Shown in pieces: positions 8,355 through 17,359 of a stretch of DNA of 64,000 nucleotides. The stretch is taken from the NCBI RefSeq assembly GCF_015477605.1, contig NZ_JADLQX010000007.1, forward strand, positions 1 to 64,000, given 5' to 3'. A model generated the notes under the pieces. The model did no database searches, was not told the DNA's origin, and saw only the letters and a list, made by a program, of their open reading frames with translations. Numbering within the stretch: position 1 is the first letter of the stretch; the number at the start of each line of letters is the position of its first letter. This stretch comes from Nocardia amamiensis (GTDB lineage: Bacteria; Actinomycetota; Actinomycetes; Mycobacteriales; Mycobacteriaceae). Position numbers and translations under genes: made by a program.

Positions 8355-9146
8355 CTAGCCGTGCACCCGCAGATAATCCAGCTGCGCCTGCACCGAGCTG
8401 TGCGCGGCCGGCCACAGCCGCTTGTCCACGTCGGTGTACACCTGCCGCACCACCGCCATCGCCTCCGCTTCCGGGCCTAGCACGCGCAATGCCTCCCGCA
8501 CTTGATCGAGGCGCTCGTGCCGATGGGCGATGTAGTACCGCGCGACCGGCTCCAGGTCCGGATGATCCGGGCCGTGCGCGGGCAGCAATGCCTTGCCCCG
8601 GCCCGCCTCGACCAGGCGGTCCAGCGACGACAGATAGTCGGCCAGCGTGCCGTCGCTGGAATCCAGCACTGTGGTGCCCGCGCCGAGGATGGTGTCGCCG
8701 GTCAGCACCGCGTCGTCGAGGACGAAACTCACCGAGTCGGCGGTGTGGCCGGGCGTGTCCAGCACGGTGATCCGCAGGCCTGCGGCCTCGATCACCTCGC
8801 CGTCGGCCAGCGGCACGTCCGAGCCGCGCAGAAAGCCGGGGTCCTTTGCCCGCACCGTTGTCCCGGTCAGCTCGGTGAGCCGATCGATGCCGCCGGTGTG
8901 GTCGTGGTGGCGGTGGGTGATCACGGTGAGGGCGATCCGGCCTCCCGTGGCCTCGGCGATCGCGGCGCTGTGCGCCTCGTCCTTCGGCCCCGGATCGATC
9001 ACCACACAGTCCGACCGCCCCGGTGCCCGCAGAATCCAGGTGTTGGTTCCATCCAGGGTCATCGGGCCCGGATTGTCGGCCAGCAGCACCGACGCCGTCT
9101 CGGTGACCTGCCGTAGCTGCCCGTAGGCGGGGTGTGTCAACGTCAT
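8355..9146 (-). CDS. MBL-fold metallohydrolase (LACTB2-like), Rv3677c-like
   Basis: A 263-residue metallo-beta-lactamase-fold hydrolase. The metal-binding signature is ITHRHHDHTGG (His78, His80, Asp82, His83), with later ligands in DTPGHTADSV and in LPAHGPDH. The N-terminal NPGPMTLDGTNTWIL is typical of the LACTB2/endoribonuclease-like subgroup rather than true beta-lactamases. The C-terminal helical segment ends in AAHSSVQAQLDYLRVHG. It lies 63 bases after the RidA gene in the same direction, as in the Rv3678c-Rv3677c pair. The substrate is unknown. Confidence 0.85.
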   Translation of the reverse strand: MTLTHPAYGQLRQVTETASVLLADNPGPMTLDGTNTWILRAPGRSDCVVIDPGPKDEAHSAAIAEATGGRIALTVITHRHHDHTGGIDRLTELTGTTVRAKDPGFLRGSDVPLADGEVIEAAGLRITVLDTPGHTADSVSFVLDDAVLTGDTILGAGTTVLDSSDGTLADYLSSLDRLVEAGRGKALLPAHGPDHPDLEPVARYYIAHRHERLDQVREALRVLGPEAEAMAVVRQVYTDVDKRLWPAAHSSVQAQLDYLRVHG

Positions 9147-9190
9147 CGCAAACCTCGGCTGGAACGGTGCCGGAAAGTCCGGCTCAATGG

Positions 9191-9210
9191 GCGAAGGCGG
9201 AGGTACGCCT
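9191..9210. repeat. Copy of the dispersed GCGAAGGCGGAGGTACGCCT element
   Basis: These 20 bases are identical to 56089-56108, at the end of the 26 bp array before the MinD-like gene. The copy lies between the MBL-fold and RidA genes and touches the RidA stop codon. Exact sharing over 47 kb suggests a dispersed short repeat. Confidence 0.6.
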
Positions 9211-9668
9211 CAGCGCACCTCGGCGATCAGTTCGACCTCGACCGGGGTGTTCTTGGGCAGTTCGGAGACGCCGACGGCCGAACGCGCGTGCTTGCCCGCG
9301 TCACCGAAGACCTGGCCGAGGAATTCCGACGCGCCGTTGATCACCACCGGCTGGTCGCCGAATCCCGGTGCGGAGGCGACGAATCCGACGACCTTCACGA
9401 TCCGCACCACCGTGTCCAGCCCGACCAGGTCGTGCACCGCGGCCAGCGCGTTCAGCGCGCACAACCGGGCGGCCTCCTTGGCCTCCTCGATCGACACCTC
9501 GGCTCCGACCTTGCCGACCGCGGACAACCGGCCGTCCACGAACGGCAACTGGCCGGAGGTGTAGACGAGCGACCCGGTGCGGATCGCGGGAATGTAGGCC
9601 GCGACCGGAGGCACGACCGGAGGCAGGGTGAGTCCCAGCTCGGCGAGGTTCTTCTCCCACTGAGTCAC
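9210..9668 (-). CDS. RidA/YjgF family enamine deaminase, Rv3678c-like
   Basis: A 152-residue protein of the RidA family, which hydrolyses reactive enamine/imine intermediates made by PLP enzymes. It shows the family features IPAIRTGSLVYTSGQLPFVDG and the C-terminal VGVSELPKNTPVEVELIAEVR; the usual catalytic-type Arg is not in the classical RNCLA context, placing it in a divergent subgroup. The GTG at 9668 gives MTQWEKNLAELGLTLPP and leaves 13 bases from the upstream small gene, so the two are probably co-transcribed. Confidence 0.85.
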   Translation of the reverse strand: MTQWEKNLAELGLTLPPVVPPVAAYIPAIRTGSLVYTSGQLPFVDGRLSAVGKVGAEVSIEEAKEAARLCALNALAAVHDLVGLDTVVRIVKVVGFVASAPGFGDQPVVINGASEFLGQVFGDAGKHARSAVGVSELPKNTPVEVELIAEVR

Positions 9669-9681
9669 TGCGCCACCCGCC

Positions 9682-9846
9682 CTACTTCTTGGGCCGCTTG
9701 AGATAGGCGACGTGCTGTTCACCGGTCGGTCCGGGCAGCACGCTGACCAGTTCCCAGCCGTCGGCTCCCCACTGGTCGAGAATCTGCTTCGTCGCGTGCG
9801 TCAGCAATGGCACGGTCGCGTACTCCCACAGGGTCGTATCACTCAT
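9682..9846 (-). CDS. DUF4177 small protein, Rv3678A-like
   Basis: A 54-residue protein beginning MSDTTLWEYATVPLLTHATK and containing DQWGADGWELVSVLPGP, the signature of the DUF4177 family. The ATG at 9846 is preferred to a longer frame from 9948. Such proteins are common in actinobacteria and no function is assigned. It leads the unit DUF4177-RidA-MBL and is divergent from the ATPase pair. Confidence 0.8.
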   Translation of the reverse strand: MSDTTLWEYATVPLLTHATKQILDQWGADGWELVSVLPGPTGEQHVAYLKRPKK

Positions 9847-9985
9847 GTGCGAAGCGTAGCTCCCCCGCCCCTGCGGGACTTCAGGCCGTACTAGCAGGTG
9901 ACGCGGGATCCCGAGACGACGCCACACCCACCCGTCTGGTACGGCCAAAAACTCGGAGGGTTGGATTGGTTATAGGCTCGCGATC

Positions 9986-11023
9986 GTGGGAGTACCAACA
10001 GCAGTGCCGCTTTCGGCGGAGACCGGGCCGGACGCACGGTGGCCGAAGCGCGCCGAGCAGGCCCGCTTGCACTACGTCTCCGGCAAGGGAGGCACAGGTA
10101 AGTCGACGGTCGCCGCGGCGCTGGCGCTGGCGCTCGCCGCGGGCGGGCGCCGCGTGCTGTTGGTGGAGGTGGAGAGCAGGCAGTCGATCGCGCAGCTGTT
10201 CGATCTGCCGCCGCTGCCGCCGACCGAGACACGGATCGCCACCGCCGACGGCGGCGGCGAAGTGGTCGCGCTGGCGCTGGACATCGAGCACGCTTTCCTC
10301 GAGTACCTCGAGATGTTCTACAACCTGGGCTTCGCAGGGCGGGCGATGCGCAGAATGGGCGCCATCGAGTTCGTCACCACGATCGCCCCTGGTCTGCGCG
10401 ACGTCATCCTGACCGGCAAGATCAAGGAATGCGCGGTCCGCGTGGACAAGTCCGGCAGGCGGGTCTACGACGAGATCGTGGTGGACGCGCCGCCGACCGG
10501 TCGCATCGCCAGCTTCCTCGACGTCACCAAGGCGATGCTCGAGGTAGCCAAAGGCGGGCCGATCGCCTCGCAGGCCGAGGGCGTTTCGCGGCTGCTGCAC
10601 TCCGACGAGACGCTGGTTCACCTGGTCACCCTGCTGGAAGCACTGCCGGTGCAGGAAACCGCCGACGCCGTCGCCGAACTCACCGCCGCCGACCTGCGCA
10701 TCGGCACCGTGATCGTGAACCGCGCGACCGAAGGCGAGCTGCCGCTCGAACTGCGCGCCAGGGCCGCTCAGGGCGATCTCGACGCCGACGCCATTCGCGC
10801 TGGTCTGACGTCCGCGGGGATCACCTTGCCGGACAGCGACTTCCGCGGGCTGCTCACCGAAACCATCGAGCACTCCGCCACTCTGCAAGCACAGGACGAC
10901 AGCGCTGAGGAACTGGCCAAGGTCGACATCTCGCGGCTGTATCTGCCTACCCTCCCGGACGGGATGGACCTGGGCGGACTGTACGAATTGGCCGAACATC
11001 TCAGCGCGCAGGGAGTCCGATGA
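9986..11023 (+). CDS. ArsA/Get3-like ATPase, Rv3679-like
   Basis: A 345-residue P-loop ATPase of the SIMIBI class. The deviant Walker A motif KGGTGKST is in [19 protein letters not shown] (about 31-49), and the switch region reads [18 protein letters not shown]. It pairs with the next gene, as Rv3679/Rv3680 do; the mycobacterial pair forms a complex that uses ATP and has been linked to metabolism of glycerol- and nitric-oxide-related stress. No ArsB partner is present, so arsenite transport is unlikely. The start GTG lies close behind a TATAGGCT element, so the transcript may be nearly leaderless. The stop overlaps the next start by four bases. Confidence 0.88.
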   Translation: MGVPTAVPLSAETGPDARWPKRAEQARLHYVSGKGGTGKSTVAAALALALAAGGRRVLLVEVESRQSIAQLFDLPPLPPTETRIATADGGGEVVALALDIEHAFLEYLEMFYNLGFAGRAMRRMGAIEFVTTIAPGLRDVILTGKIKECAVRVDKSGRRVYDEIVVDAPPTGRIASFLDVTKAMLEVAKGGPIASQAEGVSRLLHSDETLVHLVTLLEALPVQETADAVAELTAADLRIGTVIVNRATEGELPLELRARAAQGDLDADAIRAGLTSAGITLPDSDFRGLLTETIEHSATLQAQDDSAEELAKVDISRLYLPTLPDGMDLGGLYELAEHLSAQGVR

Positions 11024-12159
11024 GTACCCCGACCCACCCCGTGGCTGCCCCGCTGGACATTTCGCGGATCATCGCCGATCCGTCGGCTCGCGTAGTGGTC
11101 TGCTGCGGCTCCGGCGGCGTCGGCAAGACGACCACCGCCGCCGCCATCGCGCTGCGCGCCGCCGAGCAGGGACGCAAGGTCGTGGTGCTCACCATCGACC
11201 CCGCGCGCAGGCTGGCCCAGTCACTCGGCGTCGCCGACTTGGACAACACCCCGCAGCGGGTGGCCCTCGGCCCGGAGGCGAAGGGTGAGCTGCACGCGAT
11301 GATGCTCAACATGCGTCGCACGTTCGACGACATGGTGCTCGAGCACACCAGCCCGGAGAAAGCGGAGCAGATTTTCGCCAATCCCTTCTATCAGACCGTT
11401 GCCTCCTCTTTCGGCGGCACTCAGGAGTACATGGCGATGGAAAAGCTGGGCCAGCTGGCCCACCGGGGCGAGTGGGACCTGATCGTGGTCGACACTCCGC
11501 CCTCGCGAAACGCCCTCGATTTCCTGGACGCCCCCAAACGACTCGGTAACTTCCTCAACGGCCGCATGATCCGGGTGATCATGGCGCCCGGTCGCGGCGT
11601 GACCCGGTTGGTGACCGGCGCGATGAGCCTGGCGGTCCGCGGTGTGTCCACCATCGTCGGCGGGCAGATGCTCAAGGACGCGTCGAACTTCCTGCAGTCC
11701 CTGGAGTCGCTGTTCGGCGGCTTCCAGGAGCGGGCCGACCGCACCTACGCGATGTTGTCCAAGCCCGGCACGCACTTTCTCGTGGTCGCCGCGCCGGAAC
11801 CGGACGCGCTGCGGGAAGCCTCGTTCTTCGTCGACCGGCTCTCCACCGAGCGCATGCCGCTGGCAGGGCTGGTACTCAACCGCACGCATCCGGTGCTCAG
11901 CTCGCTGCAGGCCGACCACGCGCTCACCGCCGCCGACCAGCTCGACCAGGACGACCCGCTCACCGCGGCGGTGTTGCGCGTGCACGCCCGCCGCGTTGCC
12001 ACCGACAAGCGGGAACAGCACCTGCTGTATCGATTCACGGGCGCGCACCCGCGGGTGTCGATCGTCTCGGTCACGGCGCTGCCGTTCGAAGTATCCGATC
12101 TCGACGCGCTGCGCGCCGTGGGCGATCAGCTGACCCGAACGGTGCGGGCGACCGCCTGA
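11020..12159 (+). CDS. ArsA/Get3-like ATPase, Rv3680-like
   Basis: A 379-residue partner of the preceding ATPase. Walker A is [20 protein letters not shown] (about 28-47), with the switch II-like [14 protein letters not shown] and the second ATPase motif [21 protein letters not shown]. It starts inside the ATGA overlap with the upstream gene, which indicates a fixed stoichiometry. The middle segment [18 protein letters not shown] is the helical part that binds hydrophobic clients in Get3; client binding here is an inference. A strong hairpin closes the operon. Confidence 0.88.
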   Translation: MSTPTHPVAAPLDISRIIADPSARVVVCCGSGGVGKTTTAAAIALRAAEQGRKVVVLTIDPARRLAQSLGVADLDNTPQRVALGPEAKGELHAMMLNMRRTFDDMVLEHTSPEKAEQIFANPFYQTVASSFGGTQEYMAMEKLGQLAHRGEWDLIVVDTPPSRNALDFLDAPKRLGNFLNGRMIRVIMAPGRGVTRLVTGAMSLAVRGVSTIVGGQMLKDASNFLQSLESLFGGFQERADRTYAMLSKPGTHFLVVAAPEPDALREASFFVDRLSTERMPLAGLVLNRTHPVLSSLQADHALTAADQLDQDDPLTAAVLRVHARRVATDKREQHLLYRFTGAHPRVSIVSVTALPFEVSDLDALRAVGDQLTRTVRATA

Positions 12160-12199
12160 TACTTAGGCGTATCCGCTATATCTCGAATGGAAATATCGG

Positions 12200-12244
12200 C
12201 CCCGAAACGAAACTGAGCCCGCTTGCGCGGGCTCCGTTTCGGGG
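12200..12244. terminator. Bidirectional hairpin between the ATPase pair and whiB4
   Basis: CCCCGAAACG pairs with CGTTTCGGGG, and inside it GAGCCCGC pairs with GCGGGCTC around a TTGC loop; a 5 nt bulge (AAACT) separates the two stems. It lies between two convergent genes and can stop transcription from either side. Confidence 0.75.
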
Positions 12245-12254
12245 TTCTCGGGGA

Positions 12255-12578
12255 CTACATCGCCACTTGATGCTGGCGCTGGGCCTGGAAGAAATCGGCC
12301 CACGAGGTCACTTCCGGGTGCTGCTTCAACAGGGCGCGTCGCTGGCGTTCGGTCATGCCGCCCCATACGCCGAACTCGACGCGGTTGTCCAGCGCATCGG
12401 CGCCACACTGCATGAGCACCGGGCAGTGCCTGCAGATCGTCGCCGCTTTGCGCTGCGCCGCGCCGCGGACGAACAACTGATCGGGATCTACTTCCTTGCA
12501 TCGGGCCTGGGCTACCCAGGCGATCCTTGCTTCGGCCTGCTCCACGTCCAATCGAGCGATGGGGGTTGTCATGTGCAT
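12255..12578 (-). CDS. whiB4: WhiB-family iron-sulfur regulator WhiB4
   Basis: A 107-residue orthologue of Rv3681c. Four cysteines bind the oxygen- and NO-sensitive [4Fe-4S] cluster: Cys27 in QARCKEV, and Cys49, Cys52 and Cys58 in CRHCPVLMQC. The family motif GVWGGMTERQRRALL follows. In M. tuberculosis WhiB4 represses antioxidant genes and shapes redox balance. The ATG at 12578 is preferred because AAAGGGG lies eight bases before it; an ATG at 12614 is possible. It is divergent from ponA2. Confidence 0.93.
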   Translation of the reverse strand: MHMTTPIARLDVEQAEARIAWVAQARCKEVDPDQLFVRGAAQRKAATICRHCPVLMQCGADALDNRVEFGVWGGMTERQRRALLKQHPEVTSWADFFQAQRQHQVAM

Positions 12579-12945
12579 TTGGTGTGCCCCTTTGCAGTCC
12601 GAACACCGGGTCAACGGCGCTCCAGAATCGCGTTGTCACCGCGCAGCACCCAAACCCCGCTGCGAAGTGCACCACATTCCACTTTGAGTGTTAGCTCTAT
12701 CACACTGGGTTCTCAATCTAGGTAAAGGTATGGCGCTTGCGCAAGACCGTCCCGAGATTTTTTGGTACGTCCGTGCCTGCAAACGGCGGCGTACACGGGA
12801 CGGTCAGGCAGATTGCGCGCGCGCCGTCATCCGACACGCCGAATGCGCTCGCGCGACACGCCGATTCTGGTTCGGGAACAACCAGTTCCAGGCGTCGGAC
12901 AAATGCCGCCAGGAACGCTCGAATCCCAACCCGTAATCTAGTTTC
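12579..12945. promoter_or_regulatory. Divergent whiB4/ponA2 control region with strong CRP site
   Basis: This 367-base gap holds no gene I can support. At 12689-12704 it contains TGTTAGCTCTATCACA, which matches the CRP consensus TGTGA-N6-TCACA at nine of ten defined positions, about 110 bases upstream of whiB4. Near ponA2 the sequence TAATCT ends about ten bases before the GTG start, which suggests a nearly leaderless ponA2 transcript. Confidence 0.6.
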
Positions 12946-15315
12946 GTGCCGATCACACATACGCTCGCGCGGCTGGCCGGCAGTTGCGTGCTGGCCTCCG
13001 TGCTCGTCGCCGGGTTGTTGTTCCCGCTCGCCGGCGGCTTCGGGTTCGTCTCCAACCGTGCCGCCGACGCCGTCGACAACGTCTCCGCCGAGCTGGTCGA
13101 GGGGACGGTGCCCGCGGTCTCGACCATGGTCGACGCGGCGGGCAATCCGATCGCCTGGCTGTACGAGCAACGCCGCTTCGAGGTGCCGAGCGACCGGATC
13201 TCCAACGACATGAAGCTGGCGATCGTGTCCATCGAGGACCGCCGCTTCGCCGAGCACGAGGGCGTCGACTGGCAGGGCACGCTGCGCGCGTTCCTCACCA
13301 ACACCACCAGCGGCGAGGTGCAGCAGGGCGCGTCGACGCTGGACCAGCAGTATGTGAAGAACTTCCAGCTGCTCGTGGTCGCCAAGACCGACGCCGAGCG
13401 CCGCGCCGCCATCGAGACCACCCCGGCGCGCAAGATCCGGGAGATCCGGATGGCGCTGACGCTGGACCGCGAGCTGACCAAGGACGAGATCCTCACCCGC
13501 TACCTGAACCTCGTCCCGTTCGGCAACTCCTCCTACGGCGTGCAAGACGCCGCGAAGACCTACTTCGGCGTCGACGCCGCCGAGCTGAACGTGTCGCAGG
13601 CCGCGATGCTGGCGGGCATGGTGCAGAGCTCGTCGAAACTGAACCCGTACACCAACCCCGACGGCGTGCTGGCCCGGCGCAACACGGTGCTGGACACCAT
13701 GATCCAGAACATCCCCAGCCGCGCCGACGAGTTCCGCGAGGCCAAGACCAAGCCGCTGGGCGTGCTGCCGGAGCCCAAGGGTCTGCCGCGCGGCTGCATC
13801 GCCGCCAACGATCGCGGCTTCTTCTGCGACTACGCACTGCAGTACCTGGCCAATGCCGGCATCAGCCGCGAGCAGATCGACAAGGGTGGCTACCTGATCA
13901 GGACCACCCTGGATCCCGCCGTGCAGGACTCGGTGAAGCGGGCGGTGACCGACGCGGCCAACCCGAACCTCGACAACATCGCCGAGGTCATGTCCGTGGT
14001 CGCGCCCGGGCAGGACTCACATCCGGTGGTCGCGATGGCCAGCAGTCGCACCTACGGCCTGAACCGGGACGCGGCCGAGACCGTGCAGCCGCAGCCGTTC
14101 TCGATGGTCGGCGACGGCGCCGGATCGATCTTCAAGATCTTCACCACCGCCGCGGCCATGGAGAAGGGCCTCGGCATCAGCGCCGAGCTCGACGTGCCAG
14201 GCCGCTTCGAGGCCAGGGGCATGGGTAACGGCGGCGCACGCGGCTGCCCGCCCGCCACCTACTGCGTGGAGAACGCGGGCAGGTACAAGTCGCCCATGTC
14301 GGTGACCGAAGCGCTGGCCACCTCGCCGAACACCGCGTTCGTCAAGCTGATCCAGGCCGTCGGCGTCACCCCGACCGTCGACATGGCGATCCGGCTGGGC
14401 ATGCGCTCGTTCACCGAACCGGGCTCCTCCGGTCACGGCAACCAGAGCCTGGCCGACATGATCAAGGACCAGAACCTCGGCTCGTTCACCCTGGGCCCGG
14501 TCGCGATCAACCCGCTCGAGCTGTCCAACGTCGCCGCGACGCTTGGCTCCGGCGGCCGGTGGTGCCCGCCGAACCCGATCAAGGAGGTCATCGACCGCCA
14601 GGGCAAGCAGGTGCCGCTGACCCAGCAGGCGTGCGAGCAAGTCGTCGAGCCGGGCTTGGCGAACACCCTCGCCCACGCGATGAGCAAGGACGACACCGCG
14701 GGCACCGCGACGGCCGCGGCCCAGTCGGTGCAATGGAACTACCCGATGTCCGGCAAGACCGGTACCACCGAGAGTCACCGCTCCTCAGCCTTCCTCGGCT
14801 TCACCAACGCGCTGGCCGCCGCGGCCTACGTCTACGGCGACAGCCCGACGCCCGGCGAGATCTGCTCGTTCCCGCTGCGCAACTGCGGCGACGGCAACCT
14901 GTTCGGCGGCAACGAACCGGCGCGGACCTGGTTCAACGCGATCAAACCGGTGATCCCGCTGTTCCCGCCGCCCGCGCTGCCGCCGCTGGACGACAAGTAC
15001 GTGCGCGGCGCCAACAACGCCCAGGTGCCCGACGTCGTCGGCAAGACGCAGGCCGAGGCCACCGCCGCGCTGGTCGCGGCGGGCTTCCAGGTATCACCGG
15101 TGACCGGCGCCGGTGACCGGCCCAAGGGCACCGTGATGGGCACCGCGCCGAACGGCTCGGCCATTCCCGGCTCGGTGATCACGCTGTACATCAGTGACGG
15201 CACCGTGCGGGCCGCGCCACCGCCGGGTCCGGCGCCACCGCCGCCGGGAGCGCCGGGGCTGCCGCCACTGCCGCGGCTGCCACCGATCCCGATCCCGATT
15301 CCGCTCCCTCGCTGA
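12946..15315 (+). CDS. ponA2: Bifunctional class A penicillin-binding protein PonA2 with PASTA domain
   Basis: A 789-residue bifunctional peptidoglycan synthase, orthologue of Rv3682. After a signal-anchor (LAGSCVLASVLVAGLLFPLA) comes the glycosyltransferase domain with catalytic Glu97 in IVSIEDRRFAEHEGVD and the later GASTLDQQYVKN. The transpeptidase domain has Ser394-x-x-Lys397 (SIFK), Ser460-x-Asn (SPNTAF) and KTG at 604-606. A PASTA domain follows at about 693-755 (VPDVVGKTQAEATAAL), and the protein ends in a 40-residue Pro-rich tail. It polymerises and crosslinks cell-wall peptidoglycan outside the membrane. A perfect terminator follows. Confidence 0.95.
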   Translation: MPITHTLARLAGSCVLASVLVAGLLFPLAGGFGFVSNRAADAVDNVSAELVEGTVPAVSTMVDAAGNPIAWLYEQRRFEVPSDRISNDMKLAIVSIEDRRFAEHEGVDWQGTLRAFLTNTTSGEVQQGASTLDQQYVKNFQLLVVAKTDAERRAAIETTPARKIREIRMALTLDRELTKDEILTRYLNLVPFGNSSYGVQDAAKTYFGVDAAELNVSQAAMLAGMVQSSSKLNPYTNPDGVLARRNTVLDTMIQNIPSRADEFREAKTKPLGVLPEPKGLPRGCIAANDRGFFCDYALQYLANAGISREQIDKGGYLIRTTLDPAVQDSVKRAVTDAANPNLDNIAEVMSVVAPGQDSHPVVAMASSRTYGLNRDAAETVQPQPFSMVGDGAGSIFKIFTTAAAMEKGLGISAELDVPGRFEARGMGNGGARGCPPATYCVENAGRYKSPMSVTEALATSPNTAFVKLIQAVGVTPTVDMAIRLGMRSFTEPGSSGHGNQSLADMIKDQNLGSFTLGPVAINPLELSNVAATLGSGGRWCPPNPIKEVIDRQGKQVPLTQQACEQVVEPGLANTLAHAMSKDDTAGTATAAAQSVQWNYPMSGKTGTTESHRSSAFLGFTNALAAAAYVYGDSPTPGEICSFPLRNCGDGNLFGGNEPARTWFNAIKPVIPLFPPPALPPLDDKYVRGANNAQVPDVVGKTQAEATAALVAAGFQVSPVTGAGDRPKGTVMGTAPNGSAIPGSVITLYISDGTVRAAPPPGPAPPPPGAPGLPPLPRLPPIPIPIPLPR

Positions 15316-15321
15316 GCAGAC

Positions 15322-15356
15322 GAAAGGGGCCGCGAACCTGGTTCGCGGCCCCTTTC
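15322..15356 (+). terminator. Intrinsic terminator after ponA2
   Basis: A perfect 16 bp stem (GAAAGGGGCCGCGAAC and its complement) with a 3 nt loop starts seven bases after the ponA2 stop. The CCCTTTC 3' arm works as a partial T-tract. Confidence 0.85.
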
Positions 15357-15442
15357 TGTATTCGACATGCGCCGGTCCCTGGCCCTCCGTGGCCACGCAA
15401 GCTACCGCCTCCGGGCCTGAGGGTCGCGGCGCGGATTCGACG

Positions 15443-15907
15443 CTACAGCCGCGCCTTCACCGCGGCCGAGATGCGCGAGCCGTCGGCTTTGCCCGCCGCC
15501 AGTCCGGTGGCGATCTTCATGACCTGGCCCATCTGGCGCATGCCCGGCCGTTCGCCGATTTCCTCGGCGACCTGCGCGATGGCGGTGTCGGCGAGGTCGG
15601 CGACCTCGGCGTCGGTCAGCTGCGTCGGCAGGTACTCGTCGATGATGCGGGCCTCGGCGTGCTCGTTCGCCGCCAGCTCGCCGCGCCCGGCCTGCGTGTA
15701 GACCTCGGCCGATTCGTTGCGCTTCTTCGACTCCTTCTGCAGCACGGCGATGACCTCGGCGTCGGTGAGCTCACGCGCCTGGGTGCCGGCGACCTCGGCG
15801 GTCTGGATCGCCGACAGCATCATTCGCAACGTGGAAAGGCGCAGCGTGTCCTTGGCTTTCATCGCGGCGGTCAGGTCCGCGCGCAGCTGCGATTTGAGTT
15901 CCGACAT
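15443..15907 (-). CDS. GatB/YqeY domain protein
   Basis: A 154-residue YqeY-type protein. It begins MSELKSQLRADLTAAMKAKD and contains STLRMMLSAIQTAEV and the tail GERPGMRQMGQVMKIATGLAAGKADG, which is the tRNA-binding helical domain also found at the C-terminus of GatB. Free-standing copies are thought to have a tRNA-amidation- or tRNA-binding-related role, but this is not settled. The ATG at 15907 was chosen; a GTG three codons upstream is possible. It is divergent from the phosphoesterase. Confidence 0.88.
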   Translation of the reverse strand: MSELKSQLRADLTAAMKAKDTLRLSTLRMMLSAIQTAEVAGTQARELTDAEVIAVLQKESKKRNESAEVYTQAGRGELAANEHAEARIIDEYLPTQLTDAEVADLADTAIAQVAEEIGERPGMRQMGQVMKIATGLAAGKADGSRISAAVKARL

Positions 15908-16040
15908 GCCGCTCACGGTAGCCGCTTCGGCGCGGCGGTCACACTACATTTGCCGCGGCGTCCGATTTCCCGGGCCCGAACTGGGCGCTTGTGCCGAAAC
16001 ACACTCGGCGCTCCCGAGCGAGGTCACCTATGCTGGGCAA

Positions 16041-17003
16041 ATGCCCGTGATCTCGACCTCTGCTGTACGCACGACCGCACTGGGAGCCGCCGGGGCCGCG
16101 GTAGCCGGAATCGGCTACGCCTCGCTGGTCGAACGCAACGCCTTCATCCTCCGGGAGGCGACCATGCCAGTGCTGGCGCCGGGGTCGTCGTCGCTGCGGG
16201 TGCTGCATCTCAGTGACCTGCACATGATGCCGGGGCAGAAGCTCAAGCAGCAGTGGTTGCGGGAGCTGGACCGGCTGGAACCGGATCTGGTGATCAACAC
16301 CGGCGACAACCTGTCGCACCAGAAGTCGGTGCCCGCGGTGGTTCAGGCCCTCGGCGGATTGCTTTCCCGCCCTGGCCTTTTCGTTTTCGGCAGCAATGAC
16401 TACTTCGCGCCGGTGGCCAAGAACCCGCTGAAGTACTTCAAGAAGGACCACCGCCGGACCTTCGGTGCGCCACTGCCGTGGAAGGACCTGCGCGCGGCCT
16501 TCACCGAGCGCGGCTGGCTCGACCTGACGCATGTGCGTCGCGACCTCGAGGTGGCCGGTATCCGGATCGCCACCGCCGGTGTGGACGACCCGCACCTGCA
16601 GCGCGACCGCTACGACACCATCGCAGGCGCCCCGAATCCGATGGCCGACCTGCGGATCGGACTCACCCACTCGCCCGAGCCGCGGGTGCTGGACCGCTTC
16701 GCCGAGGACGGATACGACCTGGTGCTGGCCGGACACACGCACGGCGGCCAGCTGTGCCTGCCCGGCTACGGCGCCCTGGTCACCAACTGCGGAATCGACC
16801 GGTCCCGGGTGAAGGGTCCGTCGAAGTGGGGCGAGCACACTCAGCTGCACGTCTCCGCGGGCGTCGGTACCTCGCCGTGGGCACCTTACCGATTCTGCTG
16901 CCGTCCGGAGGCAACCCTGTTGACGTTGGTCGCCGCGCCACCGAAACGGCCGGGAGCAGACACGGGCCAGGGTGTGTCGGCATCGGAGGCCGTCGCCCGC
17001 TAA
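16041..17003 (+). CDS. Membrane-associated metallophosphoesterase, Rv3683-like
   Basis: A 320-residue calcineurin-like phosphoesterase. Its N-terminal hydrophobic segment (TTALGAAGAAVAGIGYASLV) anchors or exports it. Metal-binding motifs occur in order: LHLSDLHMMPG, NTGDNLSHQ, a GSND in place of the usual GNHD/E, and LAGHTHGGQL. The family is close to YkuE-type enzymes, some of which act on lipid A precursors or UDP-diacylglucosamine-like substrates; the substrate here is unknown. It is the last gene that keeps the M. tuberculosis order before the accessory region starts. Confidence 0.88.
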   Translation: MPVISTSAVRTTALGAAGAAVAGIGYASLVERNAFILREATMPVLAPGSSSLRVLHLSDLHMMPGQKLKQQWLRELDRLEPDLVINTGDNLSHQKSVPAVVQALGGLLSRPGLFVFGSNDYFAPVAKNPLKYFKKDHRRTFGAPLPWKDLRAAFTERGWLDLTHVRRDLEVAGIRIATAGVDDPHLQRDRYDTIAGAPNPMADLRIGLTHSPEPRVLDRFAEDGYDLVLAGHTHGGQLCLPGYGALVTNCGIDRSRVKGPSKWGEHTQLHVSAGVGTSPWAPYRFCCRPEATLLTLVAAPPKRPGADTGQGVSASEAVAR

Positions 17004-17043
17004 GGTCCCCTGCCAAGAGCTGTGTCAGGTAGGGGAAAACTGT

Positions 17044-17359
17044 GTGCGAGCGTCAGCGAGTGAACCGAGAACACAGCGCGCCCTCGCGCACGACGGAGCG
17101 ACCGCCAGCGAGGCGCAGTCGTGAGCGAGCGCCAGCGAGTGAACCGAGAACACAGCGCGCCCTCGCGCACGACGGAGCGACCGCCAGCGAGGCGCAGTCG
17201 TGAGCGAGCGCCAGCGAGTGAACCGAGAACACAGCGCGCCCTCGCGCACGACGGAGCCGACCGCCAGCGAGGCGCAGTCGTGAGCGAGCGCCAGCGAGTG
17301 AACCGAGAATACAGCGCGCCCTCGCGCACGACGGAGCCGAGCGCCAGCGAGGCGCAGTC
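17044..17359 (+). repeat. Four tandem 77-80 bp repeats ending at a start codon
   Basis: Units start at 17044, 17121, 17200 and 17280. Each begins GTGAGCGAGCG (the first GTGCGAGCG) and carries GTGAACCGAGAA, CAGCGCGCCCTCGCGCACG and GCGAGGCGCAGTC. The third and fourth units have one added C. The next unit start, GTGAGCGA at 17360, is the initiation codon of the following gene. No other gene lies in this 356-base gap. Near identity of the copies implies recent expansion. Confidence 0.9.

Noticed and set aside
17044..17359. CRISPR array
   Set aside because: The units are contiguous 77-80 bp tandem copies with no unique spacers, and no cas genes occur in the window.
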